Assembly (NCBI GenBank): GCA_930367205.1
Contig: OV884015.1
Location: 33,471,288-33,535,287, forward strand
Source: Acanthosoma haemorrhoidale
Lineage: Eukaryota > Arthropoda > Insecta > Hemiptera > Acanthosomatidae
Direction: 5' to 3'
DNA: 64,000 bases
Within the stretch, counting starts at the first letter, position 1, and each line of letters opens with the position of its first letter. Positions 35,125 through 47,200 of the stretch are shown here, piece after piece. Below the pieces are notes generated by a model. It had not been told where the DNA came from and searched no databases. It saw nothing but the letters and a program-made list of their open reading frames with translations. Made by a program: the position numbers and the translations under genes.

Positions 35125-36561
35125 GTAATATACAATAGTTTATCAATACAGTAGATTATATTTACTTATTAATGACTAAATGTACGGCATTATGAAAGTT
35201 AAATAAAAACATATTTCCGATTAAAAACAGGGACAAGACGGACCAATTCACAAATTACTAAGACAGAAATAATAAACAAAAGGTCACTTCGACAGACAAC
35301 CTGGCTTGCACATAGAGCTACACACACAGCACAAATGTGCGCGGTAAGATGAGGTAAAGGGGGCGTGGCCCCAGTACTCAGCTCGTTCCATCTGATTTAT
35401 ATTATAATAGTGGCTTACTCAATTCCTTACTAATTGGCTTATCAATGCTTCACTTTAATAACAATTCTTCCTATAAATAGCAGTATATCTTACAATCTAT
35501 ATTCCAACAATGCAAGAAGCTCAACTCTTCTGTTAATCCAATGCCCTCATACATTGTTAACCTCTACCCTTCAGTGGCTTAAAGTATGACCAAAACTAAC
35601 TTACATCAGTATTAAAGTAAACTCATAACAGTTTTGAACTGTAATATGAACCCCAAGCAGACATTATAGGCAGTTGTTTGAACAAGAGGGCCAGATCAAG
35701 CCAAAAAGAAATTGTGGGGTGCACATTAGGAAGTTCATAAATTGAATACGTTACACTGCCATTTACACAGAATGAAATATATTTACAAATAAAATAAATA
35801 ACAATTATAATGCCACCCGGTGAGCACAACTAATATTAAAATTAACATTACGAATTAATGTAAATAATTATAACTTACAAATGAAATAAATTCTTAAATA
35901 AATTTAATGTCTATTAATTAGCTAGATTAAAATGAATAAAGTATATTAGATAACATATCTGCCCCAAAGCTGTCGCGGTGAGTTGCATGTTCAACTTCGT
36001 ACATGTCCCACGGGTTGCTTCGTCTCCTTCCAAAGATTAGAAACTGGTTCATCAGACTGTTTATGGAACTCAATTCGCGCATATAAAACAGAAAATCTAA
36101 ATTTTAAATATATCGAATGTTCATAACACTTTTGTTTTTATCACTCCCTAGATTTATTTTGACTAAAATGGTAGAATCGAATCTACGAATCTAGTGCGAT
36201 TTTCAGAGGAAAAAAACATCGCTTAGGATACCAGACTATTTCAACATTAATTTTTTTTTTTACAAATAAAATAAATAACAATTATAATGCCACCCGGTGA
36301 GCACAACTAATATTAAAATTAATAAAAATAACATATTAATAATTAATGTAAATAATTACAACTTACAAATGAAATGAATTCTTAAAAATTTAATGTCTAT
36401 TACTTAGCTAGATTAATTAACTCCCTAAAAGTCCATTCGTGTTATATACAATAGTTTAAGATTATATTTACTTATTAATGACTAAATGTACGGCATTATG
36501 AAAGTTAAATAAAAACATATTTCCGATTAAAAACACGGACAAGACGGACCAATTCACAAAT
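35125..36561. repeat. Two pairs of duplicated AT-rich blocks
   Basis: Block A (about 35125-35255, just upstream of the MPLKIP-like start) recurs at about 36441-36561; both share ATGTACGGCATTATGAAAG and GACAAGACGGACCAATTCAC. Block B (about 35782-35930) recurs at about 36260-36415; both share ATAATGCCACCCGGTGAGCA. All are in the same orientation with small indels. No coding function was seen. Confidence 0.75.
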
Positions 36562-37187
36562 TTTCCAGGTGCGGAAAAACTTCCCAGCCAAGCTCCAGCT
36601 GGTCACAGTACACATCCGAATTGATGGTCTTGTTCGTGGGAAGAAGTTCGTAAAAGATAACACCCCTCCAATCCCACGCGCTTCCTCCATGAGCGTTTGC
36701 GCTCCACATTGTTAGAGACGATCCACTTTTCGTCCCTTGTCATCATTCTCTTCAAAAAAGGACCGTTTTCTTCATGTTTCCGCAACGAATCGCAGATGGA
36801 AATCCTTTGGGCGTGGTTAGCCTCACTAAGTTTATGAGGAACCCAAACATTGAGCCTGTTCACGTAGCCAAGTTGATGCAGATGGTTTTCAACACTCGAT
36901 TTGGATACAGCGCATATCTTCCTGCAAGTTTCCGCTGCTTTCTTGCCTTTTTTTAAAATAAAAAAGCATGAGGTGTCGATAATGTTCGTTTTGGTTTTCC
37001 ATTTCCAGGATGATCCTAAACACACATAGTACAATCAGTCTCGTCGGAATTTCGCGTCAAACTACGTTGAAGTGTCTAGTATCTGACGAGAGCGCACTTG
37101 CAAGGGACAGACTGAAGTTAGCTACATATTAGACTGCTTGAAGTTTCGTGACGACAAAAACCAAACGAACTTTTCGGCCAACCCTTT
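36556..37187 (-). mobile_element. mariner transposon relic with internal deletion
   Basis: The right end (37161-37186) is a mariner-type inverted repeat, on the minus strand GGGTTGGCCGAAAAGTTCG followed by TTTGG. Inside, the minus-strand frame 37034-36603 reads GKKAAETCRKICAV (helix-turn-helix region), LHQLGYVNRLNVWVPH and RMMTRDEKWIVSNNV, which holds the first catalytic aspartate. A later frame reads FYELLPTNKTINSD and then jumps to GWEVFPH, so the middle of the catalytic domain is deleted. The left end is missing and abuts duplicated block A. Not functional. Confidence 0.8.
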
Positions 37188-38442
37188 ATATTTTTTCAGT
37201 TAGTTCTAAGAACTGAAAGGAAAGCCAAGAATTCCCACCGTCAGCCATCTTGTTTGGTTAAAAATTCTATTTCTATATATTTAATTACAATACTTCACAT
37301 AATTAATACCAATATTACGTATTAATTCATGAATACCAATATTATACATATTAATTTAAACCAAGTTTTAAATTAATTAAAATGTAAATAACTTTAAACG
37401 TTTTTTTTTTTAATGCAGTAACAAATGGAGAAAACCACGTACAAATAAATATATAATTGGGAAAAAAGATCATGTAAAAACTAAAAAGGGTTTCAAATAA
37501 TTTGTTGATGTTCATTCTATTTTTTTAATATTTTAGGGCCCTCAAATTATGGTTTTTGGTCTACAATGTAGAACTAGTTTTGCTGAATCTTAAGTCAAAA
37601 GTTCAGAAAAATAATTTAAGCTGAATTATCCTTAAAATCTAAGGGATGTTTTTACCCTCACAAAGGCGTACTAGATTTGATTCTATCTTTCCCTATATTG
37701 AGAACACTGCTTAGGTAAGACATCTTTTTGGAAATGACGTTTTGCTAGGAAAGTAATAACATTTGGTTGAGAATTCTTCTATAACTACTGCAATATATTT
37801 AATAAAATAAACTGGTATTTATTACTTTTATCTGTTTGATCCACGATAGCAGCTATAAAAATTATATAATCATTCTGAAAGTTTAGCAACATGGGCTGCA
37901 CTGTACATAGTTCCGTTAAGATATAAAAGGAAAGAATGTCAAAAAAAAAAATCTTAACATACAAAAAAATTGGCCCTTATCTATTAAATGACCTACTTCT
38001 ATCTCATAGTCAAACACTCAGAAAATTAAAAAAAAATTAAGTGAACACCTTGAGATTTTTTCTGCTATGATATATACATGTATTTTGTTTGTAAAAAAAT
38101 AAAAAAGAACTATGAATGTGCGCTATAATCACTGTTTTATTTTAAGATGGTGAGATTTCATTGCACAAAGCATGACACATTATATACTTGGTAATAACAT
38201 TCAAATACAAAACATAGTCATTTTATTATTTTCTAACATTATGCTTAAAAAAAAAAAATTGAATCATACAAATGATAAAAATATGTACATCAACTGTTAT
38301 TTACATAACATGTGTTAATCACTATTAACATCTAATATTTACACAGTATTTTAATATATATATATGGGATTACATAAAATAAATATCTACTATAAAAACA
38401 TCACATATATAAAATCTTAAGCGAGTCGCACGTCCTTTATAT
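37188..38442. other. Intergenic stretch downstream of the AMPK beta gene
   Basis: AT-rich, no coding exon seen; it should include the 3' UTR of the minus-strand AMPK beta gene. Confidence 0.4.
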
Positions 38443-41400
38443 TTATATGGGCTTATACAAGAGTGTAGTGACGTACTTTTTCTTGTAACGGTGAGTAGCA
38501 CTCAAAACCATGACACCGTCTTTTATCGACAGAGCATACAGATGGTTTAGCATCACATGGTTTGGCTCTGGTAGCAGTGTTGGCTCACACTGAAATAAAA
38601 CAACAATAAATTTATATTAGACTTTAAACACGGATTTTATTTTCATAATCAATACACTTGTAGACATTTCTCCATTATTTGCGTATTATGGAATATGTTG
38701 TAAATGATTACATGAATAAAATTAGCTTAATATAACAAAATAAAATCTAAAGAGTATGTACTTACAGAAATGGGGGTATCTTTATTTAATATGACCTGGA
38801 GAAGATGAGGTGGGAGGATGGGAGGCCCGGCTGGCTTCTCCCACGGCTTCAGTGGAGGGATCTCTTGGCAATATTCACCTAAGACATAAATTAATTATTA
38901 AATAACAGTGGATCATTAGACATAAACGGACAATCTCAAGGTAAACCAGCAGTCCAAGTTTTGTAGCTATAGTTTTATATATTAATCGTCAAGTTTAAAG
39001 AGAAAGATAGGAGTTCAATATTTTGTATACTCTAAAGTTTTTTAGTACAATTGAGCTTTATAATTTAGTTTGTAAACTAACAACTTATTGAAACTTAGCA
39101 TCGCCCAATGAAGAAATTGCCTTAATTTTTCCCGAACCATTAATGTTTATAGTTATAAAATACCGCTATGTAAGAAATAAAATCTTTTTAGTGAATTTAA
39201 TAATATGAGCTCCATTTTAGCTAAGTTTGGATACACGAGTCCATGTTGTGGCTTAGCCCATGGTTCTTGATCATGTTACAGATTACCTTCATCATTAAAT
39301 CTTATGAAAATCAAAACCAGAACATTAACCATCTATAATACATCTTGACTAGATATTTTTTCTTATTCACATTATAAACAGATCGAAATATATATATTTT
39401 TACTAAGGGAAAAACTTTAGACATTTCTCTTTTGGGTTATAGAAGGAACAAGTATGGACCGCATTGTAAATGAACAAATTAAAAGTCATACTTTGCTGGT
39501 TGGTGGATGCACCCTCGCTGTCCATTGCCAATGCTTGAAATACTTCAAAATCCATATTTTGTATTGACACCAAGTTATTTTTGGATCCCATTCCATTTTC
39601 TACAACTTTCTGGGGGAAAAAAATTACACATTACTAATTTAATAATTAGTATTAAATAAAAATCACACAAATACTGATAGAAATAGAAACCTCTCTAAGC
39701 AGAGTCTTAGCAGACGAGGTTAAACAGACAAAATCAAACAAAGACTGATGTAGCAAGTATGATGAAATGTGATTACTTTTGAAAAATAATTTTTTTAAAG
39801 ATGTAAGTGGGCAATGATTTATCGATAAAGGAGTCACAGTGACAAGAGATAGTGAAGAATCCACAACAAAGTGATGAATTCAATTCAACATTTTAGTTGA
39901 TAGTTGAAACATTTTATCAATAGTTATTTTTAAATATATAAGAATAAATTAATATAATTTAGAGCTATGAGATATCATAGTGCTATATGGATCAAATAAC
40001 AAGCTCAGTGAAGTGGAGATTTTACTAAGGATGAGTTCAACTTTTGTTGGATAAATTCCAAAATAAATTTGTAGCCAATACTTACTGATCTAGGATCGTG
40101 CTTCCATTCACCGTCTACATAGAACTTATACTGATGGTCTCCTTCTGGAAGATCTATGATTGTTACAAAATCTCCGTGGCTGAAATAATCAATTAAATGT
40201 ACATACAGACAACCACAGATTATAAGGTACCATTATTTTAAAAGTCATTAGTATCATTATAAAATTTAAATAATGATTTTATAAATTATTCTTTCAATAT
40301 AAAATATAAATATTGAATTTTTATTTTCATGATTTCCTTTAAATAAACGAAACGTTTTTATATAGTGGTCAGAGATGAGAGTGCCTCTAAACTAAAACTA
40401 TAAAAATTAACTTGTAATAGAATGTATAATTGTAACTAATTTAAATATACAAAAAACCTATAAAACTACAACTAATAGTGAAATTATTATCACCTTTTAA
40501 CCATGGGTATAGTTTTCCAATTAGAAAATGTGCCACTGATCAGAACCTGCTTTCCACCTCCATCCCACTTAAACACAGTCGGGAAAACTTGGTCTGCAAC
40601 TTGAGTACCTTCTGATACAGTCGCAGATCTTTGTCGAGGGAGGTCCAAGATTTGCTCCTAAACATAAACTTGTATAAGAAACGGTGAAAGAGTTCCTTTG
40701 ATAGAAAAGGTCAGTAACAGAAATATTAGCACGCCTAAATAAACATATTTAGAATTCACATCATTTAAAAAAAAAAAAAGAAAGCTAGAATATTTTCTAC
40801 TAATGAGGAGAGAAATTTAGACTATGACAAAATACTATATAAAAGGGAAATAGTATATAGGTGTGATCTTAGCCAAAGAAAAACAGCGAATGTTCGTAAC
40901 GGTCAATATTCCCTTCCATACATAGTATGTTCGTAAAAGTCAACATTCCCTTCCCTACATAGTATGTTAAAACGATCCCATTAATAAATTTGGCGAAAAT
41001 CTCTCTTTCATCGACCCATACTGATATCTCAACAAATTCGCCAAGTCAGTTAGGATATATGTTTTGTAATCAGTGATTTGCATTAAAATGGATAAATAAC
41101 AACACTTTCATCAAGTGATTGTTTCACTATTAGCGATGAAGCTCATCTGAAAAGGAATCTGACTTATAGATTCTAATCTATGCAAGCAAACATATTAAAT
41201 AACAAGAGTAGTCATACTTATAAATTAAAATAACTTATCCTCAATAAGTTGCATCAGCAGAGCTCTTATTAATGAAAATAATATTGTAATTAATCAATTA
41301 TTAAATAATGCCCGTAAAGGCGAACGAAAGGCATTATGTTAAGTGTCAATATGAGTAGAAGCATACGTACATTGCTAGTACTCTTGCTTTCTTCATTTTT

Positions 41401-41565
41401 TGTAAAAATGGGCTCCTCTTCGTCATGTGAGGTTTGGTAGACTATATTGGCCTCGCGTTTCTTATCAAAGACGAATGCCTGTTCGTCTTTGGTAGGAGAA
41501 TGAGGTGCGTGGAGCTCTACAGCCTTCTGGCGGTCCCTACCTCCGGCACTTCCAGCGTTACCCAT
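38443..41565 (-). CDS. PRKAB: AMP-activated protein kinase beta subunit (PRKAB; Drosophila alicorn)
   Basis: The scaffold and glycogen-binding subunit of AMPK. Six exons on the minus strand join in phase: 41371-41565, 40494-40657, 40086-40179, 39492-39609, 38766-38878 and 38443-38589, giving 276 residues (human beta-2 is 272). MGNAGS at the start keeps Gly2 for N-myristoylation. The CBM48 glycogen-binding module covers about 88-150, with W96, ISGTFSNWKTIPM (W112) and a serine at 120 in KSHGDF, at the place of the regulatory Ser108 of mammals. The C terminus (PPILPPHLLQVILNKDTPIS, LPEPNHVMLNHLYALSIKD, HRYKKKYVTTLLYKPI) is the alpha/gamma-binding domain. The stop is at 38443-38445. A tandem pair of 37-bp units lies in its first intron at 40891-40964. 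Confidence 0.96.
40891..40964. repeat. Tandem duplication, two 37-bp units
   Basis: TGTTCGTAA...TTCCCTTCC.TACATAGTA occurs twice back to back with four or so differences, in AMPK beta intron 1. Confidence 0.75.
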
Positions 41566-42374
41566 CGCGGATAAAGGCGATTATAGCATCATTCACTTAA
41601 TACAATGAGGAATCAGCCAAGTTGAGAGAGTTGTAGGAGCAAAGGGTTCAATCAACAAAGATCAGCTGACAAAGGCTGTGTCTCTGACGAAAATATGTCA
41701 GTCGTGAACGAGCGGAACTTGAAACCCGTTTTTTTAGTTGAACGGATCTTATTCTATTGTTCCGCTCGTTCATTTAAGAATCTGGGCCATCAGCATTTTG
41801 TTCATCTAACTACTACATCGTTTTTACGTTGTAACTATTATCGTAACTATTACATACGTTTCCTATTTGAATAGCTGACTGACAATATCCACCACTGTTG
41901 CTAATAATAGCAACTGAAACTATGTGGAGTCGGCGTTGTAATACATTTCGTTGTAAATAATATGAATGCCTTTATTTATTTAGTTTTTACCGACTAAAAG
42001 TTTTTTTACATCAATGGTTGTGAAAAGAAAGCTACTCTGTATTTCTGGTTAAGAACCTTTTGTGAAGAAATATTAAAATAAATTTCCCTGTATTATATAG
42101 AGAAAAGCACAAATTTATTTTTAAAATAATTCTCAAAAAGCGCAGCTGGCAGTTGGCAGCAATAATGAATAGCTAGTGACACAGATGTAAATAAAATGAA
42201 CCGATCATTGTAGTGAACGACCGAAATGAACGAAGTTCCCCACACCCAATGTGACAGTGATAAGAACAGGTTATAAAAAAGATCTTACCTTCACAAACGT
42301 CAGCTGATCTGTATTTACATAATGTCAAACTTACCATTGTCTTTATCTTAGCTTAGCATCACTGTACCTTCTTC

Positions 42375-42450
42375 TGCTTGCAGATATGATTGCAAAATGT
42401 CTGCAGTGGCCTTTACTCTGCCCTACCACTGTCACAATCATATCTTGCAG
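42375..42450. other. Imperfect hairpin of about 76 nt
   Basis: AGATATGATTG pairs with CAATCATATCT and, further in, CAGTGG with CCACTG, around a loop of about 16 nt. The inner loop is asymmetric (about 11 against 3 nt). The shape is reminiscent of a microRNA precursor but no known miRNA was recognised. Confidence 0.3.
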
Positions 42451-43397
42451 TCTTTGTTTGAATAAGATACAAACTGGCCCATAACCACAAGTTCAATTGC
42501 ACTACAAGAGGAATTGCACAGCTTAAACATTAATAGATGTTTTGTTTTTAATTTGGTAAATGTGTATGGTGTTGGCCTATTCATTTATGATTATAGATAG
42601 AAACTTGCCATAACAATTTAAGGAGATATTTATTGTAGGTTAGTAGTAATAATCTCATTTACTCCTATATCACTATCATCATTACAGAACCTAAAATTTG
42701 ATCTCTCCAATTTATTAGCTCAGTATACCATTTAATTGTATTAATGTGTTTTATATGTATACAACAGGGGTTGGTTGTTTATCTTGCTCTAAACAGATTG
42801 ACACTTTTAACAAATATAGTAGTTATTTATTTATTATACTTAATTTTTGTTTACTCGTGAATTATATTTTTCCAAAGACCTTTATGGGTTAACAAAGCAC
42901 GTGAATTAAAAGAAATAATATTTTGTCTATATTTCCACATAACCTTTTTTTATCACTATTAGTCATTATCACAAGTTTAATTTTGGCTTGTCATAATTTA
43001 GAGTAATATAATTAGAAACTATATTGAATTTTAATTGCATTAAATTAGTCTTATTTTTTATTTGAATTTAAAACTAAGTGATGAATAAATTCAAATAAAA
43101 TAAAATTGAAACAAACAAATAATATTGAAAAGCAGCCTGCATTGGTGTAATGTTGCTGAGTAACAACAATTTTTATTGAAAATAAATCAAAAAATAAAAT
43201 ATTTTTATTTGTGAATAGTAACAATTTTTATTTGAAATTTATTAGTTGCCTCGACATTGAAATATTTTTTTTTTCAGTTTATCCCATGAAAAAAAAAATT
43301 CTGTTTTACATAACTGTCATATCAAAATTGCATTGATATGTCATTCCCAAGGTCAAAAATAAATTTAACTAGAAGCGTTTAACAGAAACACTTAAAT

Positions 43398-43733
43398 CAA
43401 AAAAACAAATTTTAGTTTTATGCATTTTAATATTTTTTTGTGTTGTAGGTTTATTTTATAATAAAAAATAAATCAATATTTTGTAAATAGTAACTTTTTA
43501 TTGTTTAAGTTACTAAAAATGTTTTTCTATTTCACTTAAACCAACTTATTACTTGAAGGCGAAATAACTCCGACAACAAACTGATTTGAAAATTTTTGGT
43601 AACTTAGGCAATAAAAAATTACTATTTACAAAATGACGATATTTACAAAAAAAGTTTAAAATGAAATATTGATTTATAAATAATTAAACCTATTTCTACA
43701 TAAAAATATTATCATGCATAAAACCAAGATTTG
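43398..43733. repeat. Inverted-repeat (foldback) element
   Basis: The left arm (TTTTATGCATTTTAATATTTT ... AAATCAATATTT ... TGTAAATAGTAACTTTTTATTG) is mirrored by a right arm at about 43605-43733, around a loop of about 85 bp. Long AT-rich arms, no ORF. Confidence 0.6.
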
Positions 43734-44227
43734 CTTTTGAATATATTTATAGATTAGCTTCAATTTTTATCTCTTACAAGAACCTCTTATACCCAACATA
43801 ACAAATAACTTGGTGCGGTAAGATAGTAGGCCTATAGCTCGCTTGCATATTCTACAGTGGCAAATTTTCTTTTTAACTTCAGTAAAATTTTTATATCCCT
43901 TTTTGCACACGTTTAACTATGAAATTAGCTAACCTAACTGATCAGATAACAGCATATATCTTACAGAGCAAGGACAAACGGTTGTTGTTCTAAGTAGCAA
44001 GGACACTGCACACATTGTGTATTATGCAATTAGACATTCTTAGATTTCATGAAGACTCATTTACATCAATTACTCATTAAAAAAAAAAATTTGTTTATAA
44101 AGTCTGATTATATATAACCTTAGACCTCTTATATATAAGAGCTGATAGTTGATATTTTTGGTTTTTAAGATCGTCCTTGTATGTTCTAATCTTTGACTTT
44201 CATTCCAGGTCCAAACTATAAAACATC

Positions 44228-47200
44228 ATGCCTGTCAGTTCACAGCCTTTCCCGGAAATCGGCTTGCCATCAGAGCGATCCAGAAATATTTTTAAAAGGC
44301 TTTCCATCACTGTTGAACCAATTATTTTCATTTGCATTTTTTTATTTAGCTTAACGGGTAATGTCTGTTACATGTAGATTTATTAAAATTATTTTGCAGC
44401 ATTTATATGAAACTTTTGTTTTTAAATTTCCATAGATGGAGTAAGCACAAACATAATGATCTCGAAAACATGCAATGTTATTTATGGTTTGCCGCTTGAG
44501 GAATGTGAGGGGAAACTGAACCCCAAGACGGAAAGTATGGTGCAGAGCTACACAACGCAAATCACAATGGTAAAATCAATAATTGAATCAGTGATTGCAG
44601 GGATCATATCCATGTTTGTTGGCTCCTGGAGTGATACCAATGGAAGGAAACCGTTCATCATACTTCCACTAGCAGGTTACAATTGATTCATTATAACCAA
44701 TTTTTCAAAATAAAACTAAATATTCTTCATTTATTACTATTGTCTTCTACCAGGTTATGTATTGTACTTCATATCATGGTATATTTTTATCGCTCTGCCC
44801 ACTGTATCTCCACTGTGGATTTTGGTTCCTTCTGTCTTTGCTAATTTATCAGGAGGACTAGTTAGTGTGTTCATTTGTGTTTTCGCATATATAACGGATG
44901 TTACCAACGAGAATAATAGAGCATTTAGGTGAGTAATAATTTCATTATTGACGGTGTGGAGTGTGTAAATTAAGAAATAATTTCTGTGATATATCCTTTG
45001 TATTTTATCAAGCACAATACTTGATTTGTACAATAACTGATTTGTTTCAGAATGGGTGTTATATATTCAACAATGATGCTTGGAGCTATTAGTGGCTATC
45101 TCACTTCTAATTGTATTTATGATATGTTCGGTAGCTCGACCCCTACCCTAAGTTATGCCGTTGCAAGCTCAGCTTCATTTGTAGCTCTTTTATATGCAAT
45201 ATTCCTTATACCTGAATCTATAACCCCTCAACAGGTATGCAACTTTTAAAGTAATATGTATAGTTCAGATTTTATTAGTTGTGCTTGTCTCAATATTTTT
45301 GTTTGTGAACAGGTATTTGTCAAAAAGTTGATGAGGAACCGAATTCTGAATGTGTAAAATTTTGATTTGATTCTTGTAATATCAATAAGTGTGATGTGTC
45401 ACCACACAAGCTAAGCTAGGCAACCTCAAATTTACTATTTTGATTTTTGGTATTTTGAAAGTAATAGACTAATATTATTTTGGTGTCATATAGACATCCA
45501 ATGGAATTCTGCTCATAATAATTTGTCTCTCTAGGACGTATGTGGGCAACAGCCGGCCCGCGGGCCGGATCCGGCCCGCTGTAAGATTTGATCCGGCCCG
45601 CGAGACATTTTGAAAAACCCAATTTAAAAAAAAAAAATACACTACTTACTCATACTCATGGAATCAAGTGAGCGAGCAAGCCGAGTGGCGGTGATCATCA
45701 AAGAGTGAGGCGGCAAACATCAAAGTTCAAAGCCATTGATGTTTGCCGCCACACTGGCGGCGCAACAAAGGATTATTGCTTCGCAATTGTATTGTTCTAC
45801 ACTAGACGATTCTAGATCATTCCTTCATTTTGCCTATATAAGCGGGTGGATGGCCGGAACTTAGTTCAGTCCTATTCGAGCTACCGTGGTGATAAGTTTG
45901 CTTTGTGACTTTGTGTGCATCTTGAGTGCTTACTAATTATACCTATTTTCTTATTAAGTTTATCGAACGATAAGTAAATGAAAATGATGTCTGGTGGAAG
46001 GAAACGAAAAGTAGATGCAGAGGGTCGCCAGTTTCAAGAAAAATGGACTGAAGAATTCTTCTTTATCTTGCACAATGGTAAGCCTATTTGTTTGATGTGT
46101 AATGAATCCATTTCGGTGATGAAAGAATTCAATATAAAGAGGCATTACTCAACTAAGCATCCTACGCTGCTCTCACTGACAGGACAAATAAGAAAAGACA
46201 AAATCCAGAAACTTACCGCAAATTTGGAAAAACAGCAGCAAATATTTCATAGACAAAGAACACAACTTGATAATGTTGTGAAAGCTAGTTTTATAGTTAG
46301 TTCAAAATTGGCAAAGTCATTGAAACCATTTGCCGAAGGAGAATTTATCAAGGAGTGTATGTCAGAAGTTTGCAGTGTTTTGTGTCCTGAAAAGAAAAAT
46401 GAATTTGAAAAAATTAGTTTGTCAAGACGAACCGTTGTACGACGTATAGAAATGATGGCTAATGATATAAAAACAACATTGACTGGCCGTATGACTGGTA
46501 TTGAATCATTTTCCATAGCATTAGACGAGAGCACCGATTTGTCTGACATAGCTCAACTGGCTATATTTATTCGAGGTGTTGATAAAGAATTCACTATTAC
46601 TGAGGAATTGCTTGCTTTACAGCCGCTAAAAGGAACCACTACAGGAGAGGACATTTTTAATGAAGTTCAAAAGGTATTCACAAGTTTTGGCTTGCCATGG
46701 TCGAAATTAGTTGGAGTATGCACAGATGGTGCACCTTCTATGGTCGGCTTACGTAAAGGTTTCATCGGAATTTTGAATGAAAAAGCAACTGAATTAAATG
46801 TGCAAAAAGATGGTTTGATAGTCCTTCATTGCATTATCCACCAACAGAACTTGTGTTCTAAGTCCATTCGACTCCAGAATGTTATGAATGTGGTAGTAAA
46901 AACCATCAATTTTATTCGATCCCGAGGGCTTAACCATCGTCAGTTCAAGGCGTTTTTGGATGAAATATCAGCCGAGTATGACGACGTAACATATTATTGT
47001 GAAGTCAGATGGCTAAGCAAAGGGAAAATGCTGAAACGGTTTTACGAGCTTAGAAATGAGATAGCAGAATTTATGCAAATAAAAGATAAACCACTATCTG
47101 AATTGAGTGACGCAAAATGGATATGTGACTTAGCATTTCTTGTCGACCTTACAGGCTATTTGAATGATTTAAATTTGAAACTTCAAAAACAAGGACAGTT

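Larger units (their letters stand above)
41566..44227. other. Divergent intergenic region between AMPK beta and SLC46
   Basis: Contains both promoters, a hairpin at 42375-42450 and an inverted-repeat element at about 43398-43733. No coding exon was recognised. Confidence 0.4.
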
